Shown piece by piece: positions 17,679-26,147 of a stretch of DNA of 64,000 nt (position 1 is the first letter of the stretch; each line of letters begins with the position of its first letter). Both the position numbers and the translations under genes were made by a program. The stretch spans positions 1,426,001 to 1,490,000 of the forward strand of contig CAWUFC020000001.1 of the NCBI GenBank assembly GCA_963921335.3, in the 5' to 3' direction. The notes under the pieces were generated by a model. It worked only from the letters and a program-made list of their open reading frames with translations, had not been told where the DNA came from and did no database searches. Origin of the DNA: CAWUFC02 sp963921335 (GTDB taxonomy: Bacteria > Pseudomonadota > Gammaproteobacteria > Pseudomonadales > Halieaceae).

Positions 17679-17870
17679 ATGCGTTTGTTGCTCGCCATGC
17701 TGCTGCCCTGGTTGCAGTTCTTTACCATCGGCCGCCCCTTTGCAGGCATCATCTGCCTGATTCTTCAGCTGACCATGATCGGTTGGATACCCGCGGCTAT
17801 CTGGTCGGTATACGCTCTGAGCCAGTACAAGACTGACAAGAAGATCGAAGAGGCTCTGGGCGACGACTGA
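17679..17870 (+). CDS. YqaE/Pmp3-like small membrane protein
   Basis: The protein has 63 residues with two hydrophobic helices. The sequence FFTIGRPFAGIICLILQL followed by GWIPAAIWSVYAL matches the shape of the UPF0057/Pmp3 family (short helix, tight turn with Pro, second helix ending in a Tyr-rich edge). Family members affect membrane potential under salt stress in yeast and plants; the bacterial role is not clear. It follows the DUF2959 lipoprotein gene closely, hinting at a shared envelope function. Confidence 0.65.
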   Translation: MRLLLAMLLPWLQFFTIGRPFAGIICLILQLTMIGWIPAAIWSVYALSQYKTDKKIEEALGDD

Positions 17871-17903
17871 TGGCTACCCGGAGTCCACTCCGGGTCCATT
17901 GCG

Positions 17904-18608
17904 TTACTTCATCAACAGTGGTTTTATGCGGCTGGTCCAGCGCTCGTAGCCGTCTGCACTGAGGTGCAGGCCATCAAAGCGGTAAAGCTTCTTGTCGGGT
18001 TCACCCTTGTCCGTGAGGAACAGGTCAGTTGTGCTGATGTATTTGACCTGTGGATACCTCGCGATCAAGGCTTTGGCCAGCGCGTTGGCTTCCTGCACGC
18101 TGGCCCATTTGTCCCAGGAAAAAATCGTTGGTGTGATCTCGATGTAGAACACCTCGGTATTCGGGCGTGCCGTCAGTATAGTGTCCAGCAGTAGCTGAAG
18201 TTGGTCCCTGATGTAGGTGGGGGCCTCGGCGTGTTGTTCATTACCATTGATGTTGTTGGTGCCTACGAAGATCACCACCTTGGGCGCGTTCCAGCGGGTG
18301 ATCAGCTGCTCTGAAAAGTAGTTCACATCCTGGATTTTAGCACCACCAAAGCCGTGCTGAATCACCGTCAGTGGCGCCATATCTTCCGCCAGGGTGCTCC
18401 ATAGGCGTATGGATGAGCTGCCTACAAACAGGACTGCATCATCTGCCGGGGCGTTTGCTTCAGTTTTCGCTACCAGGTCGCTAATGTCTTCTTCCCAGAC
18501 TTTGGGATCTTCACTGGCGCCCTTGCTCAGTTCTTCGTAGACCGACATGCCAATTACTGCAACGGAACACAGTAGAGCCAGGGCGAATAGGGCGACGAGC
18601 TTTTTCAT
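17904..18608 (-). CDS. SGNH/GDSL-type hydrolase, exported or membrane-anchored
   Basis: The protein has 234 residues. An N-terminal hydrophobic segment (KKLVALFALALLCSVAVIGM) is a signal or anchor. The four SGNH blocks are present: VLFVGSSSIRLW (Ser), GFGGAKIQDV (Gly), FVGTNNINGN (Asn) and FDGLHLSADGYERW (Asp-x-x-His). This is the layout of platelet-activating-factor acetylhydrolase-like esterases that remove acyl or acetyl groups. It diverges from the sterol-desaturase gene, with a -10 region usable on both strands. Confidence 0.85.
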   Translation of the reverse strand: MKKLVALFALALLCSVAVIGMSVYEELSKGASEDPKVWEEDISDLVAKTEANAPADDAVLFVGSSSIRLWSTLAEDMAPLTVIQHGFGGAKIQDVNYFSEQLITRWNAPKVVIFVGTNNINGNEQHAEAPTYIRDQLQLLLDTILTARPNTEVFYIEITPTIFSWDKWASVQEANALAKALIARYPQVKYISTTDLFLTDKGEPDKKLYRFDGLHLSADGYERWTSRIKPLLMK

Positions 18609-18641
18609 GTGGGATTCCGGTCCGGTTTTGAAGTCGCCGAG

Positions 18642-18647
18642 TATAAC
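18642..18647. promoter_or_regulatory. Shared -10 region for divergent transcription
   Basis: The sequence GAGTATAACT reads TATAAC on the plus strand and TTATAC/TATACT on the minus strand. It could therefore serve both the hydroxylase-like gene (plus) and the SGNH hydrolase gene (minus). The plus-strand -10 lies 12 bases before ATG 18660. Confidence 0.4.
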
Positions 18648-18659
18648 TGCATCGGCGTG

Positions 18660-19907
18660 ATGTGGTTAAATGCAGCCATGGATTTAGTCCCCTACGCCGT
18701 CCCTTTCTTTATTCTCGCTATGTTATTGGAACTGGCTTATGGGCTTTGGGTGGGGCGCAACACCTACCGGCTCAACGACGCGATCGGCAGTTTGTTTATG
18801 GGCAGCCTGCGCACCTCGGTCAAACTCATTTTTATCGGCGCCGGAGGACTGGTTTTTCTGGCAATAGAGCAAAAATATGCGCTCTATCGCATGGACACTG
18901 GGTCAGTCTGGACCTGGATCTTTGCCTGGTTTGCCTACGATTTTTGTTACTACTGGAATCATCGCATCGGTCATGAGCGCCAGATTTTCTGGGCGTCGCA
19001 CGTGGCACATCACCAGAGCGAAGACTATAACCTGTCCACCGCATTGCGTCAGACCAGTACCGGCTCACTGCTGAGCTGGATCTTTTATATACCGATGTTT
19101 CTGCTGGGTGTTCCGGCGGAGATGTATGTCACGGTTGCCTCGGCAAACCTCATATACCAGTTTTGGGTGCACACCGAACATGTGCCTAAACTGGGCGTGC
19201 TTGAGTGGGTGTTGATTACGCCCTCCAATCACCGTGTCCACCATGCCCAGAATGATCGCTATGTCGATCGCAACAACGGCGGTGTGTTCATTATCTGGGA
19301 CCGACTGTTTGGTACCTATCAGGAAGAGCTGGAAGACGAGCCCTGTATATATGGCATTCGCGGGCCGTTAAAGACCCTCAACCCCCTGTGGGCCAACCTG
19401 CATATTTACACGGCTATGTTGCAGGATGCATGGCGCGCCAGAAGCTGGCGAGACAAGCTCTGGATCTGGTTGAGCAGAACTGGTTGGCGCCCTGAGGATG
19501 TGGCACAAGAGTGGCCCAGGGAAAAAACCGACCTCGATGATTTTCATAAGTATGATCCCCAGATAGCGCTGCCGAGGCAGCTGTACGCGCTGATGCAGCT
19601 GGTGGTGCTCACCGCGGCGGGGGTGGCCTTGTTGTTTGTGAGTGGCTTGTCCTACGGGCAGATGGCTTTGGCAGTCGGAGTATTGGCTGTGAGCATGACC
19701 ACTACCAGTATGTGGCTTGATAGTCGCGCCAGTGCGCTGGCCTGGGACGCGGCTCGCTTGGTGGCCTTGCTGTTGCTGTCGTTAGTGATTTGGACTGACC
19801 CGTCAGTCGCTGGACTTGGGCCGGCCCTGCTGGGCTATTGTTTGCTGAATGGCCTTTACCTGGCCTGGTTGTCCCTGCGGCCAGCTTCGCCGCCGGCACT
19901 GGCCTGA
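18660..19907 (+). CDS. Sterol desaturase/fatty-acid hydroxylase family membrane enzyme
   Basis: The protein has 415 residues from ATG 18660 (ATG 18678 is an alternative giving MDLVPYAVPF). The di-iron histidine clusters are visible: HRIGHE, HVAHHQ and HRVHHAQN, spread over a multi-helix membrane domain as in the FA_hydroxylase family. The C-terminal third adds three to four extra membrane helices after a soluble linker, as in alkylglycerol monooxygenase-like proteins. It probably uses O2 to hydroxylate or desaturate a lipid at the inner membrane; the exact lipid is unknown. It ends 4 bases before the convergent aldo/keto reductase stop. Confidence 0.85.
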   Translation: MWLNAAMDLVPYAVPFFILAMLLELAYGLWVGRNTYRLNDAIGSLFMGSLRTSVKLIFIGAGGLVFLAIEQKYALYRMDTGSVWTWIFAWFAYDFCYYWNHRIGHERQIFWASHVAHHQSEDYNLSTALRQTSTGSLLSWIFYIPMFLLGVPAEMYVTVASANLIYQFWVHTEHVPKLGVLEWVLITPSNHRVHHAQNDRYVDRNNGGVFIIWDRLFGTYQEELEDEPCIYGIRGPLKTLNPLWANLHIYTAMLQDAWRARSWRDKLWIWLSRTGWRPEDVAQEWPREKTDLDDFHKYDPQIALPRQLYALMQLVVLTAAGVALLFVSGLSYGQMALAVGVLAVSMTTTSMWLDSRASALAWDAARLVALLLLSLVIWTDPSVAGLGPALLGYCLLNGLYLAWLSLRPASPPALA

Positions 19908-19911
19908 TGCG

Positions 19912-20820
19912 CTAGAGAGCCTGGTAAACCCGCAGAATTTCCTCTCGCTGATATTGGTCCGGTACAGGCCCAGCGTTGGCATTCATATTGTCCCGCATAT
20001 GCTTGACCTTTCCCGTGGCCGGGATGATGTTGGTTACAGCGGGATGCGCGAGTATGAATTTCAGGTACAACTGTGCCCAACTCTCACATCCGAGATCTCG
20101 AGCCACCGCCGGTAATGGCTGGTTTTTCGACTTGCGGAACAGTTTGCCCTTCTGAAAGGGGCGATTGATCAGGGTGGCAATGCCGCGATCTGCGGCTATT
20201 GGCAGCAGTCGCTCTTCCGCCAGGCGGTTGTCTATGTTGTAGCTGAACTGAACGAAATCCAGGGTTTGTTCACGCAGTATTTTTTCCAGCTCCGGGTGAT
20301 TGCGCTGGTGCGATGTGGTGATTCCGATATAGCGAACTTTGCCCTGCTCCTTCCATGCCTGCAGGGTTCTCAGGTGCACCTGCCAGTCCCGCAAGTTGTG
20401 AATTTGCATCAGGTCGAAAACAGGTACGCCCATTTTTGCGCTGGAGGCCTGCATCTGCTCGATGCCTTCCTGCTCGCCCCAGGTCCATACTTTGGTTGCG
20501 GCAAACGGCTTGTAGCGCGTGGGTACGCTGGCCAATAGCGTACCCAGCACGGTTTCCGCTCGACCGTACATGGGCGACGAATCGAGCAGGGTGCCCCCCA
20601 TCTCGAAGAACAGGTCCAGCACCTGTTGCAGGCGTTGTAGATTGTCAGGCGTATCTGTCTCATCAAATGTGCGAGACGAGCCCATGCCAATCACCGGTAG
20701 CATTTCTCCGCTACTGGGTATGGGGCGACGGATCAAGGCCGGGGCGGCAGTCCAGGCAGGCATCGCTTGGCTGGCGAGCAGGGCAGTGGTGGCTTGTAGC
20801 AGGTGTCTTCGTGTCAGCAT
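19912..20820 (-). CDS. Exported (Tat-type signal) aldo/keto reductase
   Basis: The protein has 302 residues. The N-terminus TRRHLLQATTALLASQAMPA has a twin-arginine-like signal. The TIM-barrel reductase motifs follow: LLDSSPMYGRAETVLG with the catalytic Asp/Tyr pair, ATKVW with Lys, MQIHNLRDW with His, and LKFILAHPAVTNIIPATGKV near the cofactor site. A Tat signal suggests export folded with its nicotinamide cofactor, which is found in a subset of AKRs. Substrate unknown. It follows the glutaminyl cyclase gene by 9 bases on the same strand. Confidence 0.85.
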   Translation of the reverse strand: MLTRRHLLQATTALLASQAMPAWTAAPALIRRPIPSSGEMLPVIGMGSSRTFDETDTPDNLQRLQQVLDLFFEMGGTLLDSSPMYGRAETVLGTLLASVPTRYKPFAATKVWTWGEQEGIEQMQASSAKMGVPVFDLMQIHNLRDWQVHLRTLQAWKEQGKVRYIGITTSHQRNHPELEKILREQTLDFVQFSYNIDNRLAEERLLPIAADRGIATLINRPFQKGKLFRKSKNQPLPAVARDLGCESWAQLYLKFILAHPAVTNIIPATGKVKHMRDNMNANAGPVPDQYQREEILRVYQAL

Positions 20821-20829
20821 GGCTTAAGC

Positions 20830-21618
20830 TTAGTCGGGGATGCCACTGATGGCGATCTGATAAATCCGGGGCCACAATTTCCCGGTGACGAAGAGTCTTT
20901 TCCTCTCCTTGTCCCAGGCGATGCCGTTGAGCACATCATCGGCGCTGCGGCGTTGTTGCTTGGGGTACAGCGAGGTGAGATCCACGCTGGCGGTGACCTT
21001 GCCGGATTGAGGATCGATGATAACTATTTCGTCACGCAACCAGATGTTGGCGTATACCTGATCGTTCACGCACTCCAGCTCATTGATACGACTGAGACTG
21101 CGACCATTGCGTTGCACGCCAATCTGCCGGATGACCGCATGGTTTTCAGGATCGAGGAAATAGAGCTGGTCGCTACCGTCACTCAGTACAAGCTGTTGTC
21201 CGTTGTAGCAAAGCCCCCAGCCGCGGGCGCGCTTGCCGCCCTGGGCAAACTGATACGGCAGAGTTTCGAGCAATTCGAAAGTCTGTAATCGCCATCGGTA
21301 AGCATGTCCGCTGGTCCAGGTCAGTTGTACCAATTCATTGCCAACACGGGCGAGACCTTCACCAAAGTCAGATCGGGCCAGGCGCCGCTTGCGCAGCACT
21401 CGCCCGCTTTCCAGGTCTACCTCGCGCAATTCTGACTGGCCGTAGCGACCGGTGCTCTCGTACAGTTTGCCATCGTGGAACAGGAGTCCTTGAGTGAATG
21501 CGCCACGGTCATGGGGGTAGGATTCAACTAGCTCCCAGCTGAGGCGGGTTTCAGCAGGGGCTGACAGTGGCAGGACATACAGCAGGCCTGCAGTAAAAAG
21601 GCTAATCCATCTCTGCAT
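20830..21618 (-). CDS. Glutaminyl-peptide cyclotransferase (plant/bacterial type)
   Basis: The protein has 262 residues. A signal peptide (SLFTAGLLYVLPLSAPAE) is followed by the beta-propeller cyclotransferase sequence: SYPHDRGAFTQGLLF, ESTGRYGQSELREVDL, then FGEGLARVGNELVQLTW and the final LNGIAWDKERKRLFVTGKLWPRIYQI. These blocks are diagnostic of the papaya-type enzyme that converts N-terminal Gln to pyroglutamate, here in the periplasm. It overlaps the upstream membrane-protein gene by 17 bases. Confidence 0.9.
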   Translation of the reverse strand: MQRWISLFTAGLLYVLPLSAPAETRLSWELVESYPHDRGAFTQGLLFHDGKLYESTGRYGQSELREVDLESGRVLRKRRLARSDFGEGLARVGNELVQLTWTSGHAYRWRLQTFELLETLPYQFAQGGKRARGWGLCYNGQQLVLSDGSDQLYFLDPENHAVIRQIGVQRNGRSLSRINELECVNDQVYANIWLRDEIVIIDPQSGKVTASVDLTSLYPKQQRRSADDVLNGIAWDKERKRLFVTGKLWPRIYQIAISGIPD

Positions 21619-21952
21619 GACGAGTCTTGAAGAGAATGTATGCGGCGATCGCGATGATTAGCGTATCCAGGGTGATCAAAAGAACCGCGACCATGATCTG
21701 CGGCCCCAGCAGCAGGTATTCGCCAAGCGCGAAAACACTCAGCACTGGTATTACGATGGCCATCCACAGGCTGAATCGGGACTGGCCTGCCAGTCCCAGG
21801 CCCAGCAGGAAATAGAAGATGCCCAGCAGCGCTGTCGCCATGGCCAGTGCATCAAGCTCGGTATACCAGAGCTGCCCGACATGGGCGCCCCCTGATATCA
21901 GGCTAAGGGTCGCCGCGAAGTTTCTCAGCTTGCGAGTTTCGTGAACGGGCAT
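21602..21952 (-). CDS. Small four-helix membrane protein
   Basis: The protein has 116 residues with four hydrophobic stretches: near LRNFAATLSLISGGAHVGQLWY, ALAMATALLGIFYFLLGLGLAG, SLWMAIVIPVLSVFALGEYLLL and MVAVLLITLDTLIIAIAAYILF. I do not recognise a family with certainty. It begins one base before the sthA stop region and overlaps the glutaminyl cyclase gene by 17 bases, so it belongs to the sthA-to-reductase run of genes on the minus strand. Confidence 0.7.
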   Translation of the reverse strand: MPVHETRKLRNFAATLSLISGGAHVGQLWYTELDALAMATALLGIFYFLLGLGLAGQSRFSLWMAIVIPVLSVFALGEYLLLGPQIMVAVLLITLDTLIIAIAAYILFKTRHAEMD

Positions 21953-23328
21953 CAGCTATTGTCGAGTTTTGCCAGGCAGTCGTAGGCAGCGTACTTGTAG
22001 GACTCTGCCAGTGTCGGGAAGTTAAACACCATGTCGATAAACAGGTCCACCGTGGCGCCAGCCAGCATGGCCGCCTGACCGATGTGCACCAACTCGGTGG
22101 CACGTTCCCCAATGACATGAATGCCCAGCAATTTACGGCTATTTCGATCGACCACCAGCTTGGTAATGCCTTCGAGGTCTCCGGTAATCATGCCGCGAGC
22201 GTTCTTTTTATAGAGACTCCGACCCACCGCGATTTCCAGGCCGGCTTCAAGCGCGGACTGCTCGGTCTCGCCAACGGCGCTTACTTCTGGAATGGTGTAA
22301 ATGCCGTAGGGCAGCACCTGGGACACCAGGCTTTTGTAGCCAAAATCAAAGGCATGACACACGGCAACGCGACCCTGTTCCATGGCCGTTGATGCCAGCC
22401 CGGGAAAGCCGATGCAGTCGCCCGCTGCGTAAACGTTTGGAACCGGAGTCCGGAAATGCTCATCTACTTCTATGTGGCCTCGGTTGTTGAGTGCAAGGCC
22501 GATGTTGCCCAGCCCCAACTGACTGGTTTGCCCAGTGCGTCCCGCGGCAAATAGCAGGTTGTCGGCGGTGAGCACCGAGTCGTCGCTGAAGCGGGTGTGC
22601 ACACCACTCTCATCTTCCTTAATGCTGATCCATTCCTTGCCCAGTAAAAAACGGACACCCAGGTTTTCCATCGCCTGCTGCAGGCGCTCGACAACCTCCC
22701 GATCCAGGAATGGCATGACACTGGTACGGCTGTCTACCAGGGTAATTTGGCTGCCCAGCGCGGCAAACATGCAGGCGTACTCGCAGCCGATCACGCCAGC
22801 GCCAATGATGCTCATGCTCTTTGGCAAGTAGGTGATCTCAAGTATCTCGTCGGTGTCATGTATGGCATCGGATTCGAAGGCGATAGAGTCCGGTCGGTGT
22901 GGCTCGGATCCACTGGAAATCAGCACGAAATCTGCACTGATCCTGTCCTCGCCGAAACTGATGGTATGCGCGTCGACCAGCCGACCCCAACCCTGGTAAT
23001 AATCAACCCCATGCTGGCTGAGGTTGTCGCGCATGCGATTGGATTCACTGTCACTGATAGCACCTTTGCGTTCAAGTAATGTGGCTAGTGTGGTGTCGTC
23101 ATTGAGTTCCACCGCAACACCGTAGAGTTCGCGATTACGGTGCCCAGACAGATACAGGCTGGCTTCACGCAGAGTCTTGGAGGGCAGGGTGCCGGTATGC
23201 ACCGTGGCCCCGCCGGGATCATCACCGGCTTCGACAATGGCGACACGTTTGCCGAAGTAGGCAGCTTGTGCCGCGCCCTTTTCGCCGGCCGGCCCCGCAC
23301 CTATAACCACCAGATCGTAGTGCTCCAT
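21952..23328 (-). CDS. sthA: Soluble pyridine nucleotide transhydrogenase
   Basis: The protein has 458 residues from ATG 23328 with AAAGGG upstream. It has the FAD-binding GAGPAGEKGA, then the family-specific GTLPSKTLRE, which lacks the redox Cys pair of lipoamide dehydrogenases and so points to SthA. The NAD site is SIIGAGVIGCEYACMFAALG, followed by YAAGDCIGFPGLAS and the dimer domain IGERATELVHIG. The enzyme moves reducing equivalents between NADPH and NAD+. It is divergent from the TetR gene at 23430. Confidence 0.93.
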   Translation of the reverse strand: MEHYDLVVIGAGPAGEKGAAQAAYFGKRVAIVEAGDDPGGATVHTGTLPSKTLREASLYLSGHRNRELYGVAVELNDDTTLATLLERKGAISDSESNRMRDNLSQHGVDYYQGWGRLVDAHTISFGEDRISADFVLISSGSEPHRPDSIAFESDAIHDTDEILEITYLPKSMSIIGAGVIGCEYACMFAALGSQITLVDSRTSVMPFLDREVVERLQQAMENLGVRFLLGKEWISIKEDESGVHTRFSDDSVLTADNLLFAAGRTGQTSQLGLGNIGLALNNRGHIEVDEHFRTPVPNVYAAGDCIGFPGLASTAMEQGRVAVCHAFDFGYKSLVSQVLPYGIYTIPEVSAVGETEQSALEAGLEIAVGRSLYKKNARGMITGDLEGITKLVVDRNSRKLLGIHVIGERATELVHIGQAAMLAGATVDLFIDMVFNFPTLAESYKYAAYDCLAKLDNS

Positions 23329-23429
23329 GCTGAATACCCTTTCGAGATCCCTGCAGGCAATGTACACAGTAACGCTGGTTTCAGCCAGCACTGCTAGGCA
23401 GGAGCGAGCTGAGGCCGTATGCTTGCGGC

Positions 23430-24062
23430 ATGAGTAAACGACCTCCCCGCAGCAGTCGTACCCGTGATCGTCAGGCTACAGAGCAGTTGTTGCTGGATGC
23501 TTGTGAGCGCCTGCTGTTGAGCCATGGCCCCGACGGTATCGGGGTTAACAATGTGGTAGAAGAGGCGGGCGTGGGTAAGCAACTGCTGTATCGATATTTC
23601 GATGGTTTACCCGGACTGGTCGCGGCCTGGCTGGAGCGTGGCGCTAACTGGATCAGCGCCGATGAACTGGTTGGGGACCGCGAACAGTTTGCAGCACTTA
23701 GTTTTCCTGAAAAAACCAAATGCATTCAGCGCAACTATGTTCGGGCGCTACGCAAGCGGCCGGTCATTATGCGCATCATGGCCAGCGACCTCATGCATCC
23801 CACAGCGGTCACCGCTGTACTGGAGAAGAGCAGCGACAATATCGGCCGGGAACTGGCTTTGATAATGACCGATCTCGACGACCAGGAGCGGGAAGATCTG
23901 GTCGATCTCAGTCTGGTGTTTTACTGCATGCTCAATTATCTGTGCATGCGCGCGGTGACCAGCCCTGACTGTTTTGATATGGACCTGCGTGAAGAGCAAA
24001 GCTGGGAACGCATCGACCAGCTGATTGATACCCTATCTGACCGGTTCCTGGCGGCGCACTGA
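23430..24062 (+). CDS. TetR/AcrR family regulator, candidate controller of the 24-31 kb regulon
   Basis: The protein has 210 residues. The N-terminal helix-turn-helix reads ATEQLLLDACERLLLSHGPDGIGVNNVVEEAGV, then GKQLLYRYFDGLPGLVAAWL. The ligand domain is not one I recognise. A TATGCT -10 ends 6 bases before the ATG, with TAGGCA 17 bases further up, so the mRNA may be leaderless. It directly precedes an MFS gene whose start carries a perfect inverted repeat seen at two more promoters nearby, so it is the obvious candidate repressor. No copy of that repeat lies in front of the regulator itself. Confidence 0.85.
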   Translation: MSKRPPRSSRTRDRQATEQLLLDACERLLLSHGPDGIGVNNVVEEAGVGKQLLYRYFDGLPGLVAAWLERGANWISADELVGDREQFAALSFPEKTKCIQRNYVRALRKRPVIMRIMASDLMHPTAVTAVLEKSSDNIGRELALIMTDLDDQEREDLVDLSLVFYCMLNYLCMRAVTSPDCFDMDLREEQSWERIDQLIDTLSDRFLAAH

Positions 24063-24066
24063 AATA

Positions 24067-24095
24067 TTGCCCAGTTCGGGGAGAGTCGTTAGTAT
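24067..24095 (+). promoter_or_regulatory. Promoter TTGCCC-N17-TAGTAT of the MFS gene
   Basis: The -35 TTGCCC (24067-24072) and -10 TAGTAT (24090-24095) have an ideal 17-base spacer. The -10 ends 6 bases before ATG 24102, predicting a leaderless transcript whose start lies inside the operator. Confidence 0.5.
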
Positions 24096-24112
24096 GTGAC
24101 TATGAAGTCACA
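24095..24112. promoter_or_regulatory. Operator site 1 (TGTGACT-ATGA-AGTCACA)
   Basis: Perfect 7-base arms around ATGA, overlapping the predicted transcription start and start codon of the MFS gene. The same 18-base core recurs at 26092-26109 with longer arms and at 30548-30565 with one mismatch. TetR repressors typically bind such sites as dimers. Confidence 0.75.
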
Positions 24113-25412
24113 AGCGAACACTAATATCGGTGGCGCGAGCCTGGGTCCCATCGAGCTGGCGCCAGGGATTCGCGCTTCTCACGCGATGGTCTTTCTGTAT
24201 GCCGCGTTTATTGGCATTACGCTCAACACCTTCGTCAATTTCATACAGCCCTATGTATTGACCGAACAGCTGGCCATTCCAGAGTCAGAGCAGGGTAGGG
24301 TTAGCGGCAATCTCGTGTTCTACGCCGAAATGGTATTGCTCGCCGCCTGCGGCGTCGCCGGTATTGCTGCTGATCGATTCGGGCGAACCGCCGTTTTTGT
24401 GACTGGTTTCGTACTTCTTGCTGTGGGCTTCTCAATCTATGGTTATGTCGATGACTACAGTCAGCTTTTCTGGCTGCGCCTGTTCTTCGCCTGTGGGGTG
24501 GCATGTATCAATGTCATGGTGACAACCGTGCAGGCGGACTACCCTCAGGAGGCCTCGCGCGGCAAACTGGTCGGTATCACCGGATTTTGTATCGGCCTTG
24601 GTGCCCTGTTTCTGGTTCTGGTGCTGGCGCCGCTGCCCAGTCGGTTTGCCGAGCATGTGGCGCCTGTTCTGGCCGGACGCTACACGCTGCTTATTGTGTC
24701 GGTCATTGCGCTATTCAGCGCGTTGGTTTGCTGGTTTGGGCTTGCGCGGGGGCGTGGCCATGCTGATGAGCACACCGAAACCGTGCCCTGGCTGGAATCC
24801 CTGAGATTAAGTCTGCACGCAGCTCGCGACAATCCGAGGGTGGCGCTCAGTTATGGTTGCGCCTTTGTCGCCCGGGGCGACCTCATAGTGATCGGGGTGT
24901 TCTTTAGCCTGTGGCTGACGCAGGAGGGTATTGCCCAGGGGTTAAGTAGCGCCGATGCAGTGAAAACCGCTGGTCTGTTCTTTGGCCTCGTGCAGGGTGC
25001 GGCTCTGCTATGGGCCCCGTTTGCCGGTGTGCTCAATGACCGACTTGATCGGCTCATGGCGACGGCACTGGGCCTGGCGCTAGCAGCTTTAGGCTACGGT
25101 GCGATGGGTTTGCTGAGCAATCCACTCGGCCCATGGATGTATCCCTTTGCGGTATTGCTGGGCATAGGGCAGATGAGCGTGATGCTGGCAAGCCAGACCC
25201 TGATTGGCCAGGAAGCACCTGCTGCTCATCGCGAGTCGGTGATGGGAATGTTCTCTATCGCCGGTGCGCTGGGCATTATGTTTGTGACCAAGCTGGGGGG
25301 CGTGATTTTTGATGTATGGAAGCCCGGCCCCTTCGTGCTGGTTGCTGGGGGCAATGTGATTCTGTGTGCCGCCGCCTTGTGGTTGCGCCGCAGGAGCTCC
25401 CTCAGTAACTGA
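24102..25412 (+). CDS. MFS transporter
   Basis: The protein has 436 residues from ATG 24102 (GTG 24096 is an in-frame alternative). It has twelve hydrophobic segments, the MFS loop 2-3 signature in GIAADRFGRTAVFV, and the second-half counterpart GVLNDRLDRLMATALG. The N-terminal 30 residues are soluble. It carries an operator over its own start and follows a TetR gene, so it is expected to be induced by the regulator's ligand and to import or export it. The family branch could not be fixed. It overlaps the convergent reductase gene by 11 bases. Confidence 0.85.
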   Translation: MKSQANTNIGGASLGPIELAPGIRASHAMVFLYAAFIGITLNTFVNFIQPYVLTEQLAIPESEQGRVSGNLVFYAEMVLLAACGVAGIAADRFGRTAVFVTGFVLLAVGFSIYGYVDDYSQLFWLRLFFACGVACINVMVTTVQADYPQEASRGKLVGITGFCIGLGALFLVLVLAPLPSRFAEHVAPVLAGRYTLLIVSVIALFSALVCWFGLARGRGHADEHTETVPWLESLRLSLHAARDNPRVALSYGCAFVARGDLIVIGVFFSLWLTQEGIAQGLSSADAVKTAGLFFGLVQGAALLWAPFAGVLNDRLDRLMATALGLALAALGYGAMGLLSNPLGPWMYPFAVLLGIGQMSVMLASQTLIGQEAPAAHRESVMGMFSIAGALGIMFVTKLGGVIFDVWKPGPFVLVAGGNVILCAAALWLRRRSSLSN

Positions 25413-26055
25413 TATGCCAGGTCTGGCCGATGCTGCTCGGGTTTTCCAGCAGATCGAGCATTTCCCTGGCGGCGTCGACCCGCGAAATCTGCCAGCGTGG
25501 TCGCAAGGGGCCAAGTTCCGATTGCCAGCGCAGGTAGTCTTTGGATGCGGTACTGGGCAGAATGCGAGGTGGTCGGAGTATCGTCCAATCCAGCCCGCTG
25601 TGCTCTATTAGTTTTTCCTGGCAGGCCTTGTCGATCAAGACATAGCGCAATCTAACCCAGACAATCATTTTGACCAGCAGGTTGCCCAACTTGCGACTTT
25701 CGCCAACCCCCAGCGACGACATGCAGACCAATCTGCGAACGCCTGCCGCCTGCATCGCTGTCAGTAACGGGGCAGTCATATCCGCCAGCGGGGTGCCCGG
25801 CTCCTTCTGGAATATGCCTAATGTCGACATGACTGCATCTACATTCTGCGTCACCAGTTCTGCGATGAGTGCCTGGTCGGTGACATCACCTTTTGTGACA
25901 GAAAAATTCGGATACTCAGGTAATTGCAATCGATCCGGGTTGCGCAGCAGTGCGGTAACCCGATAGCCACGGTCCAGCGCTTGCTGCAGCAGTACCTGAC
26001 CTACTCTGCCGCCGCCGCCGAGTATCAACACATGCCTGGGATGATCCATATCCAT
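25402..26055 (-). CDS. NAD(P)H-binding reductase resembling biliverdin reductase B (atypical SDR)
   Basis: The protein has 217 residues; ATG 26049 is an alternative start. The Rossmann motif is LILGGGGRVGQVLLQQAL, then VTALLRNPDRL and GDVTDQALI. The later sequence DAVMSTLG, MQAAGVRRLVCMSSLGVG and HSGLDWTILRPPRI follows the BVR-B/flavin reductase and NmrA-like pattern (in BVR-B: DVLQAADV, VIVLLGT, GVDKVVACTS, ESGLKYVAVMPPHI). It is divergent from a bilin-reductase-like gene and shares one palindromic operator with it. This supports a reductive role on a related compound, but many proteins of this fold act on other substrates. Confidence 0.7.
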   Translation of the reverse strand: MDMDHPRHVLILGGGGRVGQVLLQQALDRGYRVTALLRNPDRLQLPEYPNFSVTKGDVTDQALIAELVTQNVDAVMSTLGIFQKEPGTPLADMTAPLLTAMQAAGVRRLVCMSSLGVGESRKLGNLLVKMIVWVRLRYVLIDKACQEKLIEHSGLDWTILRPPRILPSTASKDYLRWQSELGPLRPRWQISRVDAAREMLDLLENPSSIGQTWHISY

Positions 26056-26088
26056 TTTGTCGTAGCGCCTGTTGCAGATGTTCGGAGT

Positions 26089-26112
26089 TTATGTGACTAT
26101 GAAGTCACATAA
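26089..26112. promoter_or_regulatory. Operator site 2, shared by the divergent reductase genes
   Basis: Ten-base arms TTATGTGACT and AGTCACATAA are perfectly complementary around ATGA. A CATAAT -10 for the plus strand (26108-26113) overlaps the right arm, so a bound repressor would block transcription to the right and probably to the left too. Confidence 0.8.
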
Positions 26113-26147
26113 TACCTGTCTACGCCGCTAAGACAAGCAAATTCGCG

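Noticed and set aside
23329..23429. An autoregulatory copy of the TGTGACT operator before the TetR gene
   Set aside because: No matching inverted repeat is present; TGTACACAGT at 23361-23370 does not fit the pattern.
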